64,000 nucleotides of DNA from Paramyrothecium sp. XJ0827 (taxonomy: Eukaryota > Ascomycota > Sordariomycetes > Hypocreales > Stachybotryaceae), in contig JAJFPB010000004.1 of NCBI GenBank assembly GCA_020881915.1, positions 3,038,001-3,102,000 of the forward strand. The letters are read 5' to 3'. The notes under the pieces were generated by a model. That model had not been told where the DNA came from. It saw nothing but the letters and a program-made list of their open reading frames with translations, and did not search any database. The translations under genes were made by a program, and so were the position numbers. Shown here one piece after another: positions 32,699 through 43,346 of the stretch (its first letter is position 1; each line of letters starts with the position of its first letter).

Positions 32699-35542
32699 AA
32701 TTGACGACAAACCAAAACACGCATCAAGAATTGCCAATTGCAAGCTTTTTCATAATGCATGTCGCTCAAAATTTTCTCCTCCCATTTTGATGCAGACAGG
32801 CCGCAAGCGCATTCGATTAGTAGACCAATGTACAACGGACCCGTTTACGTCCAGTCACGAAACATCAGTGGCATCGGTACATCATTCCATTGCATGTATG
32901 CAATGCAGACCATGTGCTCAAGCACGCGATCTGATTGCTGTACGGTCATGCAGGAGCCAGAGACGCATAACGGCCAGACCGATGGGGGGGGTTGCATTGA
33001 TTGGGGATGTTGGCGGGAGCCCGCCCTGAGGAGCGGAAGTTCAACTATGATTAGAGCTCAGACGCAGTGACCCAGCTGCCAAAAAGGCGGTAAATTTTCA
33101 CAGTACTGTCTCGAAACAAGGCGGAAATATAATGTATGATCCAATGCTTGGCAGCCATCCAGCGCGCGCGTAGACGTGTTTGGGCATGCAGGTAAGACTT
33201 GTGTGACGCCATTGCTTGTAATCTCTTCCCCAGCTGTTGTGATGTGTTGTCGTTGAGAAGATAGACCTTTAATCAGCGGAAAAGTGAGGTACTCACGTAC
33301 CCTGCAGTGAGGTGCTTGGCTGAGGTGGTGAGCTTTATCCCGCTTACAAAGCTTTCGTCATTGCTAACCAAATGCCTCAGGGCACGTGCCTTACACTGGG
33401 GATCTTATGCGGGTTTTAGCACATCTTCCCTTTAGGTGAGGTAGCATTTGAATTACATCACAATGATTTGGCGGCCGATTTACCCTACCCACCCTACTGG
33501 TAGTGCTGTACTTTGCCCTATTACCGTTCTTTTTATTAGCCAGACACAGACGCGGCCATATCCATGCATGCTTAAGGTAGAGCGGGGGTTCCTTGATGAC
33601 TCTGCATCAACACTGGCGTTATGAGTCACACCAGTTGGCCCTAGGCGGAAACTCAACCGGAATTGTGTAACGAGAACAACGTAGTCTCATTGCAGCCTAA
33701 TCCAGACGGATAGAGAACAGTAGGGCTAGATACCTTCCATCAATGGTAGGAGGCTGTCTGTTATCCCATGCATGTATTGGATAGGATGAACTAAGGTCGG
33801 CGCAGCGAGAGCCACGTCGTATAACGCGTACACCCCTGCAATCCACCAAGCGGTTAGAGACGAGAGAGAAAGAAAAGTGAAAAAAGTGCAATAATATTTT
33901 CGATGAGTACCCTGCCGAGTGAAAAGCACCAGTGATTGTTAGTCTTTTCTATACCTCAGGAAAGTATAGACGACTTGATACAATGAAAGACATGATATGT
34001 GAGTTTCCTTTCGCCCATCCCAGAATATGAAAGAACTAAACCCATTGGTTACCTTAATTCTCAGGGTTACTATGATACCGGGTTGTCCAACTACCTCGCA
34101 TTAGGTTTTGCATTCGGCCCTGATTTACTCAAACCCTTGCCTACAACAACTTAGCTACTACCTTACCGTACCGCACGCTTGCCTCGAGGGACGTAGTGCC
34201 TGCTTGCGATCTAGACTATTCCAAAAGCAATGCATGATACAGAGGTACGGTCTCTGTAGATGAAAGAACCCGCTGACCACGGCGACTCGGCGAGTCACCG
34301 CTCCGAAGTTCTGCATGCCATGAATCCTCCATCTGGGCCCCCATGGGCAAGATCCGGTACCGAATGGCTCGCTTCAACGGCTCCCTTGCCGGAGCCAATC
34401 CTGGCGTGAGTACTTTGGCACCCACAAGGCGATGGAGTTTGGGGGCCGTTCGCCGAACGCATCTGGCTTACATTTGCCTTACGGCGGACGGACACAGCAG
34501 ACTAGACCCTGACGCTAGCGCACATCGACTGGGACAGGTGCCAAAGGCCCAAAAGGAAGCCATAGCCACCCCCCCATCCACGCCCCCCGTTCTCCCTCCC
34601 CCCCCCCTCCCCTCCCCTCCCAGGCTGTCGCTCGCGCGCGCGGACTTGGGCCCATCCATCGGATTTAATAAGCCATGCCGTAGGATGACATTCAGATTGA
34701 TAACCTTTGACAATCTCATTGACGATTTCCAATTTCCAACTTCCAACTTCCCTCGCCTTGGCCTGCGCCGGTCCGTTTACGTGTAGACCCGGTAAGTGAG
34801 CCCATGCGATCCACGGCCATCGCGATCTCACTTGCTAACACACCATCTTGTAGCGTAGCTAGCGAAGCTGAACGAAGCAAAGCGAACCGGCGCCTTGGAC
34901 CGTTCGCTCTCATTGAACCAGCCAAACTTGCTTCCCGGCGCCTCCGTTGCGCCGCATCGCAGCTTCATCCTTGCACCACGTCCGCGGTTGCCGACATTGC
35001 TGCAACTCGATTGGCCTCTCAATCTATTCTCTCACCCCATAATCCTCCTGCATCATCGCCGCCTCCATCATCATCATCTTCATCTGCCGAGCTGCGGCCC
35101 CCCCTCCGCAAGCTCGCCCGCCTTGCATTGGCCATCGGCCTTTTTGCCGCTTTCTAGAAGCACCAGTATCGACGCGGAGATCGCAGATCCCCTGGACCCT
35201 GGACTGCAGCCGCGCGGGACCTTGTTTGATGACTTGGTGAACCCAAGACGAGTTCATCCGACCCGTCTTGATTTGTGCGATCCCTTAGTGGAGTGGCTGG
35301 AATACCCACCGAGTCTCGGTTGAACGTTGCGGCCCTTTTCACCGGCACCAACCAGCAGGCTCACCGCAAAGCCTCGCTGACCTTGAGTTGCCACAAGGGG
35401 GTCGCATCCTTTGGGGTATATGGGCTTGCTGTCTCCTGACCGGACCTGCAGCCTGGCCTGACTGATTCGCATATGCTGAACGCGTAATCATTCTTGTCTG
35501 TCAAGCTATTCTGAGTCTTGCAAGCCCTTGTCCTTTGTCATA
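32699..35542. other. 2.8-kb intergenic region upstream of the Zn2Cys6 gene
   Basis: No gene is supported. TACCT-type motifs cluster at 33425-33500 and 34070-34180. A strongly C-rich strip lies at 34568-34621, listed separately. The stretch from about 34800 to 35542 is probably the promoter and leader of the regulator at 35543. Confidence 0.4.
34568..34621. promoter_or_regulatory. C-rich strip, possible i-motif / G-quadruplex on the minus strand
   Basis: At least five runs of four or more C on the plus strand occur within 54 bp, the longest about ten, giving G-runs on the minus strand. It lies about 920 bp upstream of the Zn2Cys6 start. Function is unknown. Confidence 0.35.
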
Positions 35543-38273
35543 ATGACCCCTACACCTCCCTCCACTACCAACTCTTCCACCGGCGGTCGCTCGCCCGAAA
35601 ACCAGTTTCGGGTCGTCAGGAAGAGGAATCGCGTGCCGTTGAGCTGCTACCCTTGCCGGACAAGGAAGTAAGTCCAGATCCGAGATCCTTCCCGCCTGCA
35701 TGCAGCGGTGCTGACCATTTCTTTCCAGATTGTGAGCTTCCACTACAGCCGCCACCCCTTGCTCATCGTGTACGTGCTGGCTGACTTGTTGCAGGAAGTG
35801 TGATAGGAGCCATCCATGCAGTAACTGTACGAAGCGCGAAGGTCAGGGCACCTCGTCCTGCACCTACGCCGCGCCAGTTACTCGCAGGAAGAATCAAAGT
35901 CAAGGAGAATCGAGCCCTGATGATATGCAAAGCCGTATTGACCGTTTAGAAGGCTTAGTTCTTTCATTGATGCATGGCGGAGCGAATATAGACCCTGCCA
36001 CTGCCTCAGCTGCCGGCGCTGACGCGCCCGGTTCTCGGTCGGTAACTGACAGCGGCTCATCCGCAAAAATAGACGAAGATGCAGGTAGGGGAGACGGCGA
36101 TGGCAACGAAGAGACCGACGACGAAGACGACCTCGCAACATCTTTGGGCGTCCTCAAGGTCGACAACACCCAAGGCAAATCCATGTACATCGGACAGGAG
36201 CACTGGCACACCATACTTGCCGATATCGCCGAGGTCAAGAATTACTTCATGACGTACGGCAAGACGGAGTTAGAGACGAGTTACGAGCGAATGCGGTCCT
36301 CAAAACCAGCTACAGCCCGCGAAGGCCCGACATTGCTGCTAGGCGCCGTGCCGGCCTCTGAAATCGAACTACGTGCGGAACTGCCCCCCAAATCGACAGT
36401 TATGGCGCTCTGCAGTCGCTACTTCAACTCCATGGATAACGCGGTCAACATTATTCATGGGCCAACATTTCAGAAACAACTACAGGCACATTGGGAGGAT
36501 CCATCCAAGACGCCTCTGATGTGGCTAGGCATGCTGTATTCAATCCTTTGTATAGCAATCCTGAGCTACCACAAGGCCGGTGATGAGCCGCCCGAGTGGA
36601 AGGGTCGGGCGATGGACCTCGCGTCGGAGTATCGACTTCGAACCGTGCAGTGTCTTATCAAGGCAGATTATACGAAGCCGGCTGAGTACACCATCGAGAC
36701 TTTGCTGCTATACGTTTTTGGCGAGTATTCGTCTCGGTGGGACGCCGACCTTGGTATTTGGCTCATTGTGTCGATAATCAACAGAACGGCTTTCCGTATG
36801 GGTTATCACCGGGACCCGAAGTGGTTCCCTTCCATACCTCCGTTCCAAGCTGTGAGTTCAACACTATTTCTTTCAAGCCGCGCAGCTGCTCGCACAGCAA
36901 GCTGCCATGTTGAACAATGTCTAATACGATGACAGGAACTGAGACGACGAGTGTGGGCCATGGTTCGCATGGCGGACGTCGTGTTCTCGCATCAAGTGTC
37001 TTTGCCCAGCATGATCCATGAGCACGACTGCGATACAGAGCTTCCGAGTAACATTTTTGACGAAGAGCTCCAGCCGGGAATGAAGGTTCTGCCGCCTTCT
37101 CGACCAAGTACTGAGCCAACACCAATTGCCTACATGATCGCCAAAGCGAGACTCTGCAACGAATTGGGGAATATTCTGCAAGCGACCACGAAGGTTGGGA
37201 AGCCCGTGCACTACGACGAAATCATTCGATTCGATGCCAAACTACGTCAAATAATGCAGGAGCTGCCACCGCACTTGAAGCTGACGCCACTTGAGGGGTC
37301 TCATGACCCTGTCACGCTGATTATATCACGCTTCAATATGGAGATCCTCTACTTGAAGATACTGTGCTTGCTGCATCGAAAGTACATGACAAGAGCGAGG
37401 CAGAACCCAAGATACGCCCATTCAAGACGCAGTGCCATTGAAGCCTCGATGCAAGCACTAAACCACCTCGCGATGCTGCACCGAGAGTCACAGCAGGCGG
37501 GACGATTACGGTCCCTGGCCTGGTTCATCAAGTCCATCGCGACCAAGGATTTCGTGCTTCCTGCCATGCTCATCGTTTTGGACCTCCACTATGACAACTT
37601 GGCCGTGGAGTCGGGACAAGTCGACCAGCACGAAGGTGCCGAAATATGGCCACCCGAAGAACGGGTCAAGATGGTCGAGGCCGTGCAGACGGCTGGAAAC
37701 ATCTGGAAGGATTTAGCCCATACTTCCATGGTTGCTTTCAAAGCGGGCAAGGTTGTTGACATCATGCTGAAGAAGATTCAGTACCCGTCACAATCAGAAG
37801 CGGAATCCGCAGGCTCACGAACGGAGTCCGCGGCATCGGTACCATCATTGGTCGCTAGCTTTGGACTTGATCCATCGCCAACGCTTTCTCAAGACTTCAT
37901 GTCGCCGGCCAGTGTCCCTCCATCCATTCCCCCGCCCGGCTTCAACCAGCCGTTGGACGTCAGCGAGTCAAGTGCCTTTATGGACTTTGGCCTGTACCCT
38001 GGCATGAGCGCTGACTTCCAGATGGAAGGGCTGACTGCAACGGGGCCGCAGTCTCCCTTCTCAATGTTGGCAAACCTCGGCGGGGGAGTAGGGACAACCC
38101 AGGATGTCCCCACGAATCTTGATTGGGTGAGTCAACAGCACTCTTCAACTGTAAAACTAGCATGAACTAACCCGCTCCAGAATGCTTTCGAGAACTATGC
38201 CCAGATGTCAAACTGGGGGGCTGATCAGAGCTTCCAAGTCTACGGGACCGGGGAAGAGCCAGGTTCCACGTAG
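35543..38273 (+). CDS. Zn2Cys6 transcription factor with a probable 3-nt micro-exon
   Basis: Proposed exons are 35543-35667, 35729-35731, 35795-36851, 36936-38126 and 38181-38273, giving 822 residues. With the 3-nt exon ATT the zinc cluster reads C35-x2-C38-x6-C45-x5-C51-x2-C54-x9-C64, the canonical spacing, with R-K-L-K-C before the third cysteine. If positions 35668-35794 are taken as one 127-nt intron, the gap falls to five residues and the cluster is non-canonical. Downstream come a linker with an acidic stretch at about 120-145, and a fungal-specific transcription factor domain from about 190 to 600 (for example E-L-R-R-R-V-W-A, W-L-I-V-S-I). A Pro/Ser-rich, presumably activating C-terminus follows. 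Binding-site preference (CGG triplets) is known for the family. The regulated pathway is not evident, and no biosynthetic cluster surrounds it. Confidence 0.9.
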
Positions 38274-39338
38274 GCGGCAGGACGTGGAGTTGATGGAAGC
38301 CACACCAGGGTGAAAAGGACGGAGATGTAGGAACAAAAGGCGTGTAAGAAAAACGTTTCATGTATCCTGATTTGATAGGTACGCGTCATGTCATGTACAC
38401 ATCAAGTATCTATACCAACCACACATACACTCCACTCATACCGGAAGGGAGGTCTTATAGTCAAATGGAAATTGCGCCACACAATCTACTCCCTGCATTG
38501 TTCAGCATGGCAGAGTGTAACAATAGTGAATTTGCACATCTGTTTTTTCTCATTTATATGTATACGAAGATTGTAAAGAGTAACTAAATTCTTATCATTC
38601 TTTCAGTCTGGTTTAATAAGCATATTATAGCTTATACGTATAATCCTATCTTTTTACTTTTCTAAAAATGGATGTTGAGATAGACTCATATTGTCCAGCT
38701 TTGAAGTCTACGATAGAGAATAATACGGGAGGAAAGACTGTATCTGTATTCAAGCAGAAGATTAAAGTGGCGGAGAGCTTCCGCGTGCCATATCGTCCTG
38801 GAGATAATTCACAGGCTGGCCGTCGAGACATCTCGTCACAAGCAAAATACGTGAGTCCTTTCAAGGCACGCCCATCATTGTGTCTATTCAAGAACGAGCC
38901 GCGATCGCAATATATACACTATACTCTTGGTTTTTTTTTGTGTTGGCCCTCCTTCTGTCAAGAGTGACACGCTGCTTGGAGATGTCTACGTATACATGCG
39001 CCATCTGTAAGGGTAGCGAGGCCGGTGCCGAGGAAAGAAAAAAAAAGGGAAGTGGAGGATACAGGTAGTGGTGAGGATAACGGGGGCTCCACGCTCTTGT
39101 GAGCATGTGAAATTTAAGTGGTGTACAGGTAGAACACTTTACAACAGATGAGACATGTGATCCATGGCCCCCTCCCAATCATCAAGATAACAAGAACGCC
39201 TTGTGCTTTGTTTCTTGCAGCCCGGTCTCGGTCTCTTCTACACCCTCATGACGCCTGACATATGCATCATATAGACGGACCCTTCTCTTCTTACACGCAA
39301 GGGCACAACGCATCCACACAACGCTCAGTGGGAGATGA
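38274..39338. other. convergent spacer between the Zn2Cys6 gene and DNM1
   Basis: An AT-rich stretch from 38360 to 38700 and a mononucleotide T run near 38931 are visible. It holds 3' regions only; no coding feature was recognised. Confidence 0.4.
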
Positions 39339-41914
39339 TCAGATGACCTCGCCAATGATCTTGGCGGCCTCGCGGTAGGTCTGGAGGAGCTTCTCGCACT
39401 TTTCGCGCTCCTTCTTGACTCCATCGTCCTCGTATAGGAGTTCCTCAAAGAGGGTCTCCTTGTAGAGCTCGGACACAAGACGGTTCTGCACGACATCCTT
39501 GCAGTGGTTCACCAGAAGGTGCATCACGGCCTTGGGAACTTGGTCTGCAATCGACTCCCGGACGATGTTGAAGTATGATGAAATGAGAGCGCGAATAAGC
39601 TCGGTTTCCATGGCCTCCCGCTCAGTCAGGGCTGGCTCGTTGGACTCTCCCTATTAAACCAATTAGCATGAGCATTTGGGCGGCAAAGCAGCTTTCTAGA
39701 AATCGGAGGCAACTTACAAAGTGCGAAGCAAGTCCGTAACTCCTTCCAGTGGGATCATTGTCGCCATCTCTTGATGGCGGAGGGCGCAGGGCCACCTTTT
39801 CTTCGCGACGCAAGCTTTGGGAGAAGATAGGTTCTGATGACTGGCTAACGTGCCTGGCGCCAGGTGCTGGGCTATGTGGCATGCCTGCTTGCGAGATTCC
39901 ATCCTTACCAAAGAAATAGTTGAGGAATGTGTCTCGAGCACCGCCGAGACCAGGGCCATTCAACCTGCTAGGCGAAGCTGACCGAGCGCCATTCACAGCT
40001 GCGGCCAAGCTACCCGTGCCATTTTCACGGACAGCTGGTGACATGCTTCGCGTGACCTTGGTCGCCTGCTTGCGGGCACCCGCCTCCGCCTTCTCTGTGG
40101 CGGCGACCTCGTCGTCCTCTTCAATGCCGTCTGTGCCGTTGGCACCAAGCTCCTTGAGACGTCGCTTCTCACGTCGCTCCCGCTCTTCTTGAATAAGTCG
40201 TTTTCGCTCACGCTCTTGTCGGGCGCTTACGACGTTACCCATTGCGGCCGCGGCTCCGAGGAAGTTAGGGTGGTTGGTGTTGATGTAGGCACGTTGGATG
40301 GAGATGAGAGATTCGACGTATTGTGAAGCGGGTCCTAGTCGTTCTCGGAGAAGATCTGACACCGTCTCGATGAGCTTTGCTTGCAGTCGCGGGAATCGTA
40401 GCAGTTCAGTTGAGCCACAAGTGTGGCAGATCTTGATCAACTCCTCGTACACAAGTTCAACGCAACGTTGGCTGGGAATTTCTAAGAGCTTAATCTGAGG
40501 CTTTACGAGAAGATCAAACGCCATCTCGGGAACGAACAAGCTGGGGCGGGGACCGGTGGAGTTGCGAATGGCCGTTCTAATGTCTAAGGCGGATAGGTTG
40601 GACGTGGGGTCGATGGTATCGAGAGAGCTCCCGAAAACGGAGTTGAAGATGTAGTAGATGCGAGCTCCTCCGCAGAGTTCCTTGGTAGAAATCTCGGTCG
40701 AGGTACCGTCGATTGATGATATGAATGAAGTGGCAAATCGTGTCATCAGCTGCAGAATGAGAGAGCCACGGTGCTCCTTGCCGCTGAAATGCATATCTCC
40801 ATAGCTAGCGAGTTCTTGCTGCGTCTGGCCCATCAAGGTGTTGAGACGAGCCTTGATGTCGGGCAGTCGCTCGCGGATATGGGCCATAAGCGTTGTGTTG
40901 AGAGTCTTGGCCAGGAACTGCGTACCACAGCGGGTGGCAATGTTGCGATAAGCAGGATGATGCCTGAAAAACTCAGACTCGTCCTTGAGAGCATCCTCCA
41001 TGGGCTTGTTGCCCTGGATGTCCTGTTGCGAGCGATTTACGACACCAATAAAACCCAGCTTCAGTGGATAAACACGCCCCGAGAGGATGTCCAGGGCGTT
41101 TGTGCCATGGTCCATAAGGTCGACCTTGGTGAGGACGCCAATTGTCCGCCTACCGAGGGCGTCGACATGACGGGCCAGTTTCAGAGCTTCGGAGTTGACG
41201 ATGTCGACATTGGCAGGGGAGACGGCGAGGATGATACTGTTGGGCTTGGCGATGTATTCAGAGATGAGATTTCGGGTCTGCTTCTCGATGTCGCTGGGTT
41301 GATCGCCGATGGGCACCTGCACAAACTGTCAGCGTCAATCTAGGGTCCCGCTCGCATGAAGATAGGCACCTTGGTCAAGCCGGGGAGATCGACAAGGGTC
41401 AGGTTGAGAACATGCGGCGAGTAGATCTTCAGGTTGATGGGCTGCCTGTTGATGCCCTTGTTGGTTCCTGCGATCCTGGCAGTTTCATTTTCGATCTCGC
41501 GCTTAACGTCGGAAAAGTCTGTGAATTTCCTGTTGGGGATGTGGTGGAATTCGGCCCATTCGGAGCGTCGTGCGGCGTCTGGAGATCTGTACGGGTCGGC
41601 AGTTGGGTCTGGAGCGTTCTCATCCTCGGGGACGTTGATGAGCTGCAGAATAAGGGGGCGTCGAGTGACGATGCCGCTTCCTCGGGGTAGGAAATCCCGG
41701 CCGACAATGTTTTCGAGGACGGACGATTTACCGGCAGATTGAGAACCGACAACAACCTGTGACCAGGTGAGAAAAGCGCCTTGGAAGCTGGAAGGGGGAG
41801 GGGGAAGCTACTTACAATCTGAGGCAAGTCAAGGGAGTCGCTGCCGATGGTGTTGAAGACGAGATCTTGCAACTTGTTGACGGTAATGAGCAGATCCTCG
41901 CCGAGGGCAGCCAT
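39339..41914 (-). CDS. DNM1: dynamin-related GTPase Dnm1 (mitochondrial and peroxisomal fission)
   Basis: Exons 41914-41816, 41756-41370, 41316-39718 and 39650-39339 give 798 residues. The GTPase domain has G37-S-Q-S-A-G-K-S-S (P loop, completed across intron 1), R-P-L-I-L-Q-L, D156-L-P-G159 and T-K-V-D. The dynamin middle domain follows, then a charged low-complexity insert at about 525-690 and a C-terminal GTPase effector domain (I-R-E-S-I-A-D type helix) ending K-I-I-G-E-V-I. The N-terminus and the long insert fit Dnm1 rather than the shorter vacuolar Vps1. Dnm1 assembles on mitochondria through Fis1/adaptors and constricts the membrane. Intron 2 has a weak GTGCCT donor, and its first nine bases nearly repeat the start of exon 3. 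The gene is divergent from COX19 (482 bp). Confidence 0.93.
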
Positions 41915-42396
41915 GACGACGAATGAAGCAGGTCAACCGCTTGCAAGAAGGAAAGGTGTAGCTTGCAAACAGTGCAGCACGGACACGGAGAGCAACGGAC
42001 TGTCTATCTGTGGGAATTGCAGGCCAGGGGCACTCAAAGGGCTCTGCGCTGCGCGTCGCAGACAATCTCAGGATTTCATGCGATGATGCTACAGCAGCCT
42101 TGTTTGACACTCCAGTTCACGTGTGAGGTCTGTTCTGGCATGGGACGGTACCTGGTAGTACCCACTTGCTGCTACGCACATTTATGCACATGCTCGTCAC
42201 CACCTGGTTTTCTTGGCTCAACCTGTTTCCCGGCTTCGAGGCACCGAGCCCCGCTAGCTTCATAGCGAGCGAAAATTCAGGTAGCCGGCATAATCGCTGC
42301 AGCGAGGCGAGCGGACGCAGGTACAGGACGGGACTCGCTCACGCCACGATGAGTTCGTGGAGCAATTAATTGCCTGTCGATACAGCCCTTCACGCA
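41915..42396. promoter_or_regulatory. divergent promoter between DNM1 and COX19
   Basis: 482 bp separate the two start codons, so both promoters and leaders must fit here. ORFs in the stretch are fragmentary. Both products act at mitochondria; common regulation is only a suggestion. Confidence 0.5.
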
Positions 42397-42919
42397 ATGA
42401 GCACGTTTGGAAGCCCAGGGCCGCTGCCGTCGACCAAGCCGACTCCGTAAGTCTTGAAAATCTGTGCCTCGCAAAACCGAGAGTGCGCTGTTACTGACCA
42501 GAGTGCTCCGTGTCTTGTACAACCAGACCTCAACGGGGAAGCTTTCCGTTGGATCATGATGGTCAGATATTACCGAGCTTTTCTTGATTTATAAAGAGCA
42601 AAATTCTCAATGATTCTCACAAACAGGCGAATGTAAACATGTAATGTCAACCTACCTTACTTGTATGAAAAAGGTCCGCGGCGTCAACGAGAACGAATGT
42701 CGCGAGCTGGCCAAGGCCTACCTTACATGCAGGATGGATCGGTAAGGCACTAACCCGCCGGAGCGCCACCCGACGCAACGAGAACGCAACTAACCTGGTG
42801 TCTCAAGAAACCTCATGGCGCGGGATGAGATGAAAAACCTGGGCTTCGCCGAGAAACCGCAGCCCAGCAAACCACAATCGGAGCCCGAAAAGGGTGTAAA
42901 AGGCGAACTGCAGTGGTAG
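42397..42919 (+). CDS. COX19: cytochrome c oxidase assembly protein Cox19
   Basis: No single ORF shows this gene. Four exons, 42397-42446, 42527-42561 (35 nt), 42627-42741 and 42808-42919, join in frame to 103 residues. The product has twin Cx9C motifs: C-K-H-V-M-S-T-Y-L-T-C and C-R-E-L-A-K-A-Y-L-T-C. The conserved R-G-S-F-P-L-D-H-D-G-E-C lead and M-A-R-D-E-M-K-N-L-G-F after the second pair match the Cox19 family as I know it. Cox19 is a soluble intermembrane-space protein imported through Mia40 that supports copper delivery to cytochrome oxidase with Cox11. The codons at all three junctions are split in matching phases. Intron 2 has a weaker GTCAGA donor; introns 1 and 3 have GTAAGT and GTAAGG. 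The C-terminal tail is charged and variable. Confidence 0.93.
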
Positions 42920-43346
42920 CGGAGCAAATGAGAGGAAGCCACGACAAAACACGCCGGGGATCCGCTTCGTGACGTTTCCGCCCGCAAAAAACGGCAGAGG
43001 CCACGCACTTGTAACATCTGTACTATTAGCTCTACTGCGTATAAATTATTCCACGGGAACAGGCCTGCCGTCATGCTTTGGCCAGCACATCACCTTGCCT
43101 TGTGCAATGCATGATCCCGACGGTAGTCGCTGTGGCTGGAACCGCCAGCCCGTTGCCTGGTCAACCGGCAGGTGGTGATTCACCCTCGAGGCCCTTCTTG
43201 GCGGCCCGACCGTCGGCTCGAATCGTTCCAAAGTCAACAACGCTATATCTACCTACCGACCTTGATCACTCCTACTTCCTCCTTCACATATCGCGCCGTG
43301 ACCATTTTCTCATAGATCCAGAAGTATTGCTATCGTGTCCGTCATA
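42920..43346. other. spacer between COX19 and PXL1
   Basis: This holds the COX19 3' region and the PXL1 promoter/leader. No further gene was recognised. Confidence 0.4.

Noticed and set aside
35668..35794. Single 127-nt intron in the Zn2Cys6 gene
   Set aside because: It is possible by GT-AG rules but gives a non-canonical zinc cluster, while the two-intron, 3-nt-exon reading gives exact family spacing.
39339..41914. Calling the dynamin-like gene VPS1
   Set aside because: The N-terminal sequence and the long charged insert before the effector domain fit Dnm1; Vps1 proteins are about 100 residues shorter with a different start.
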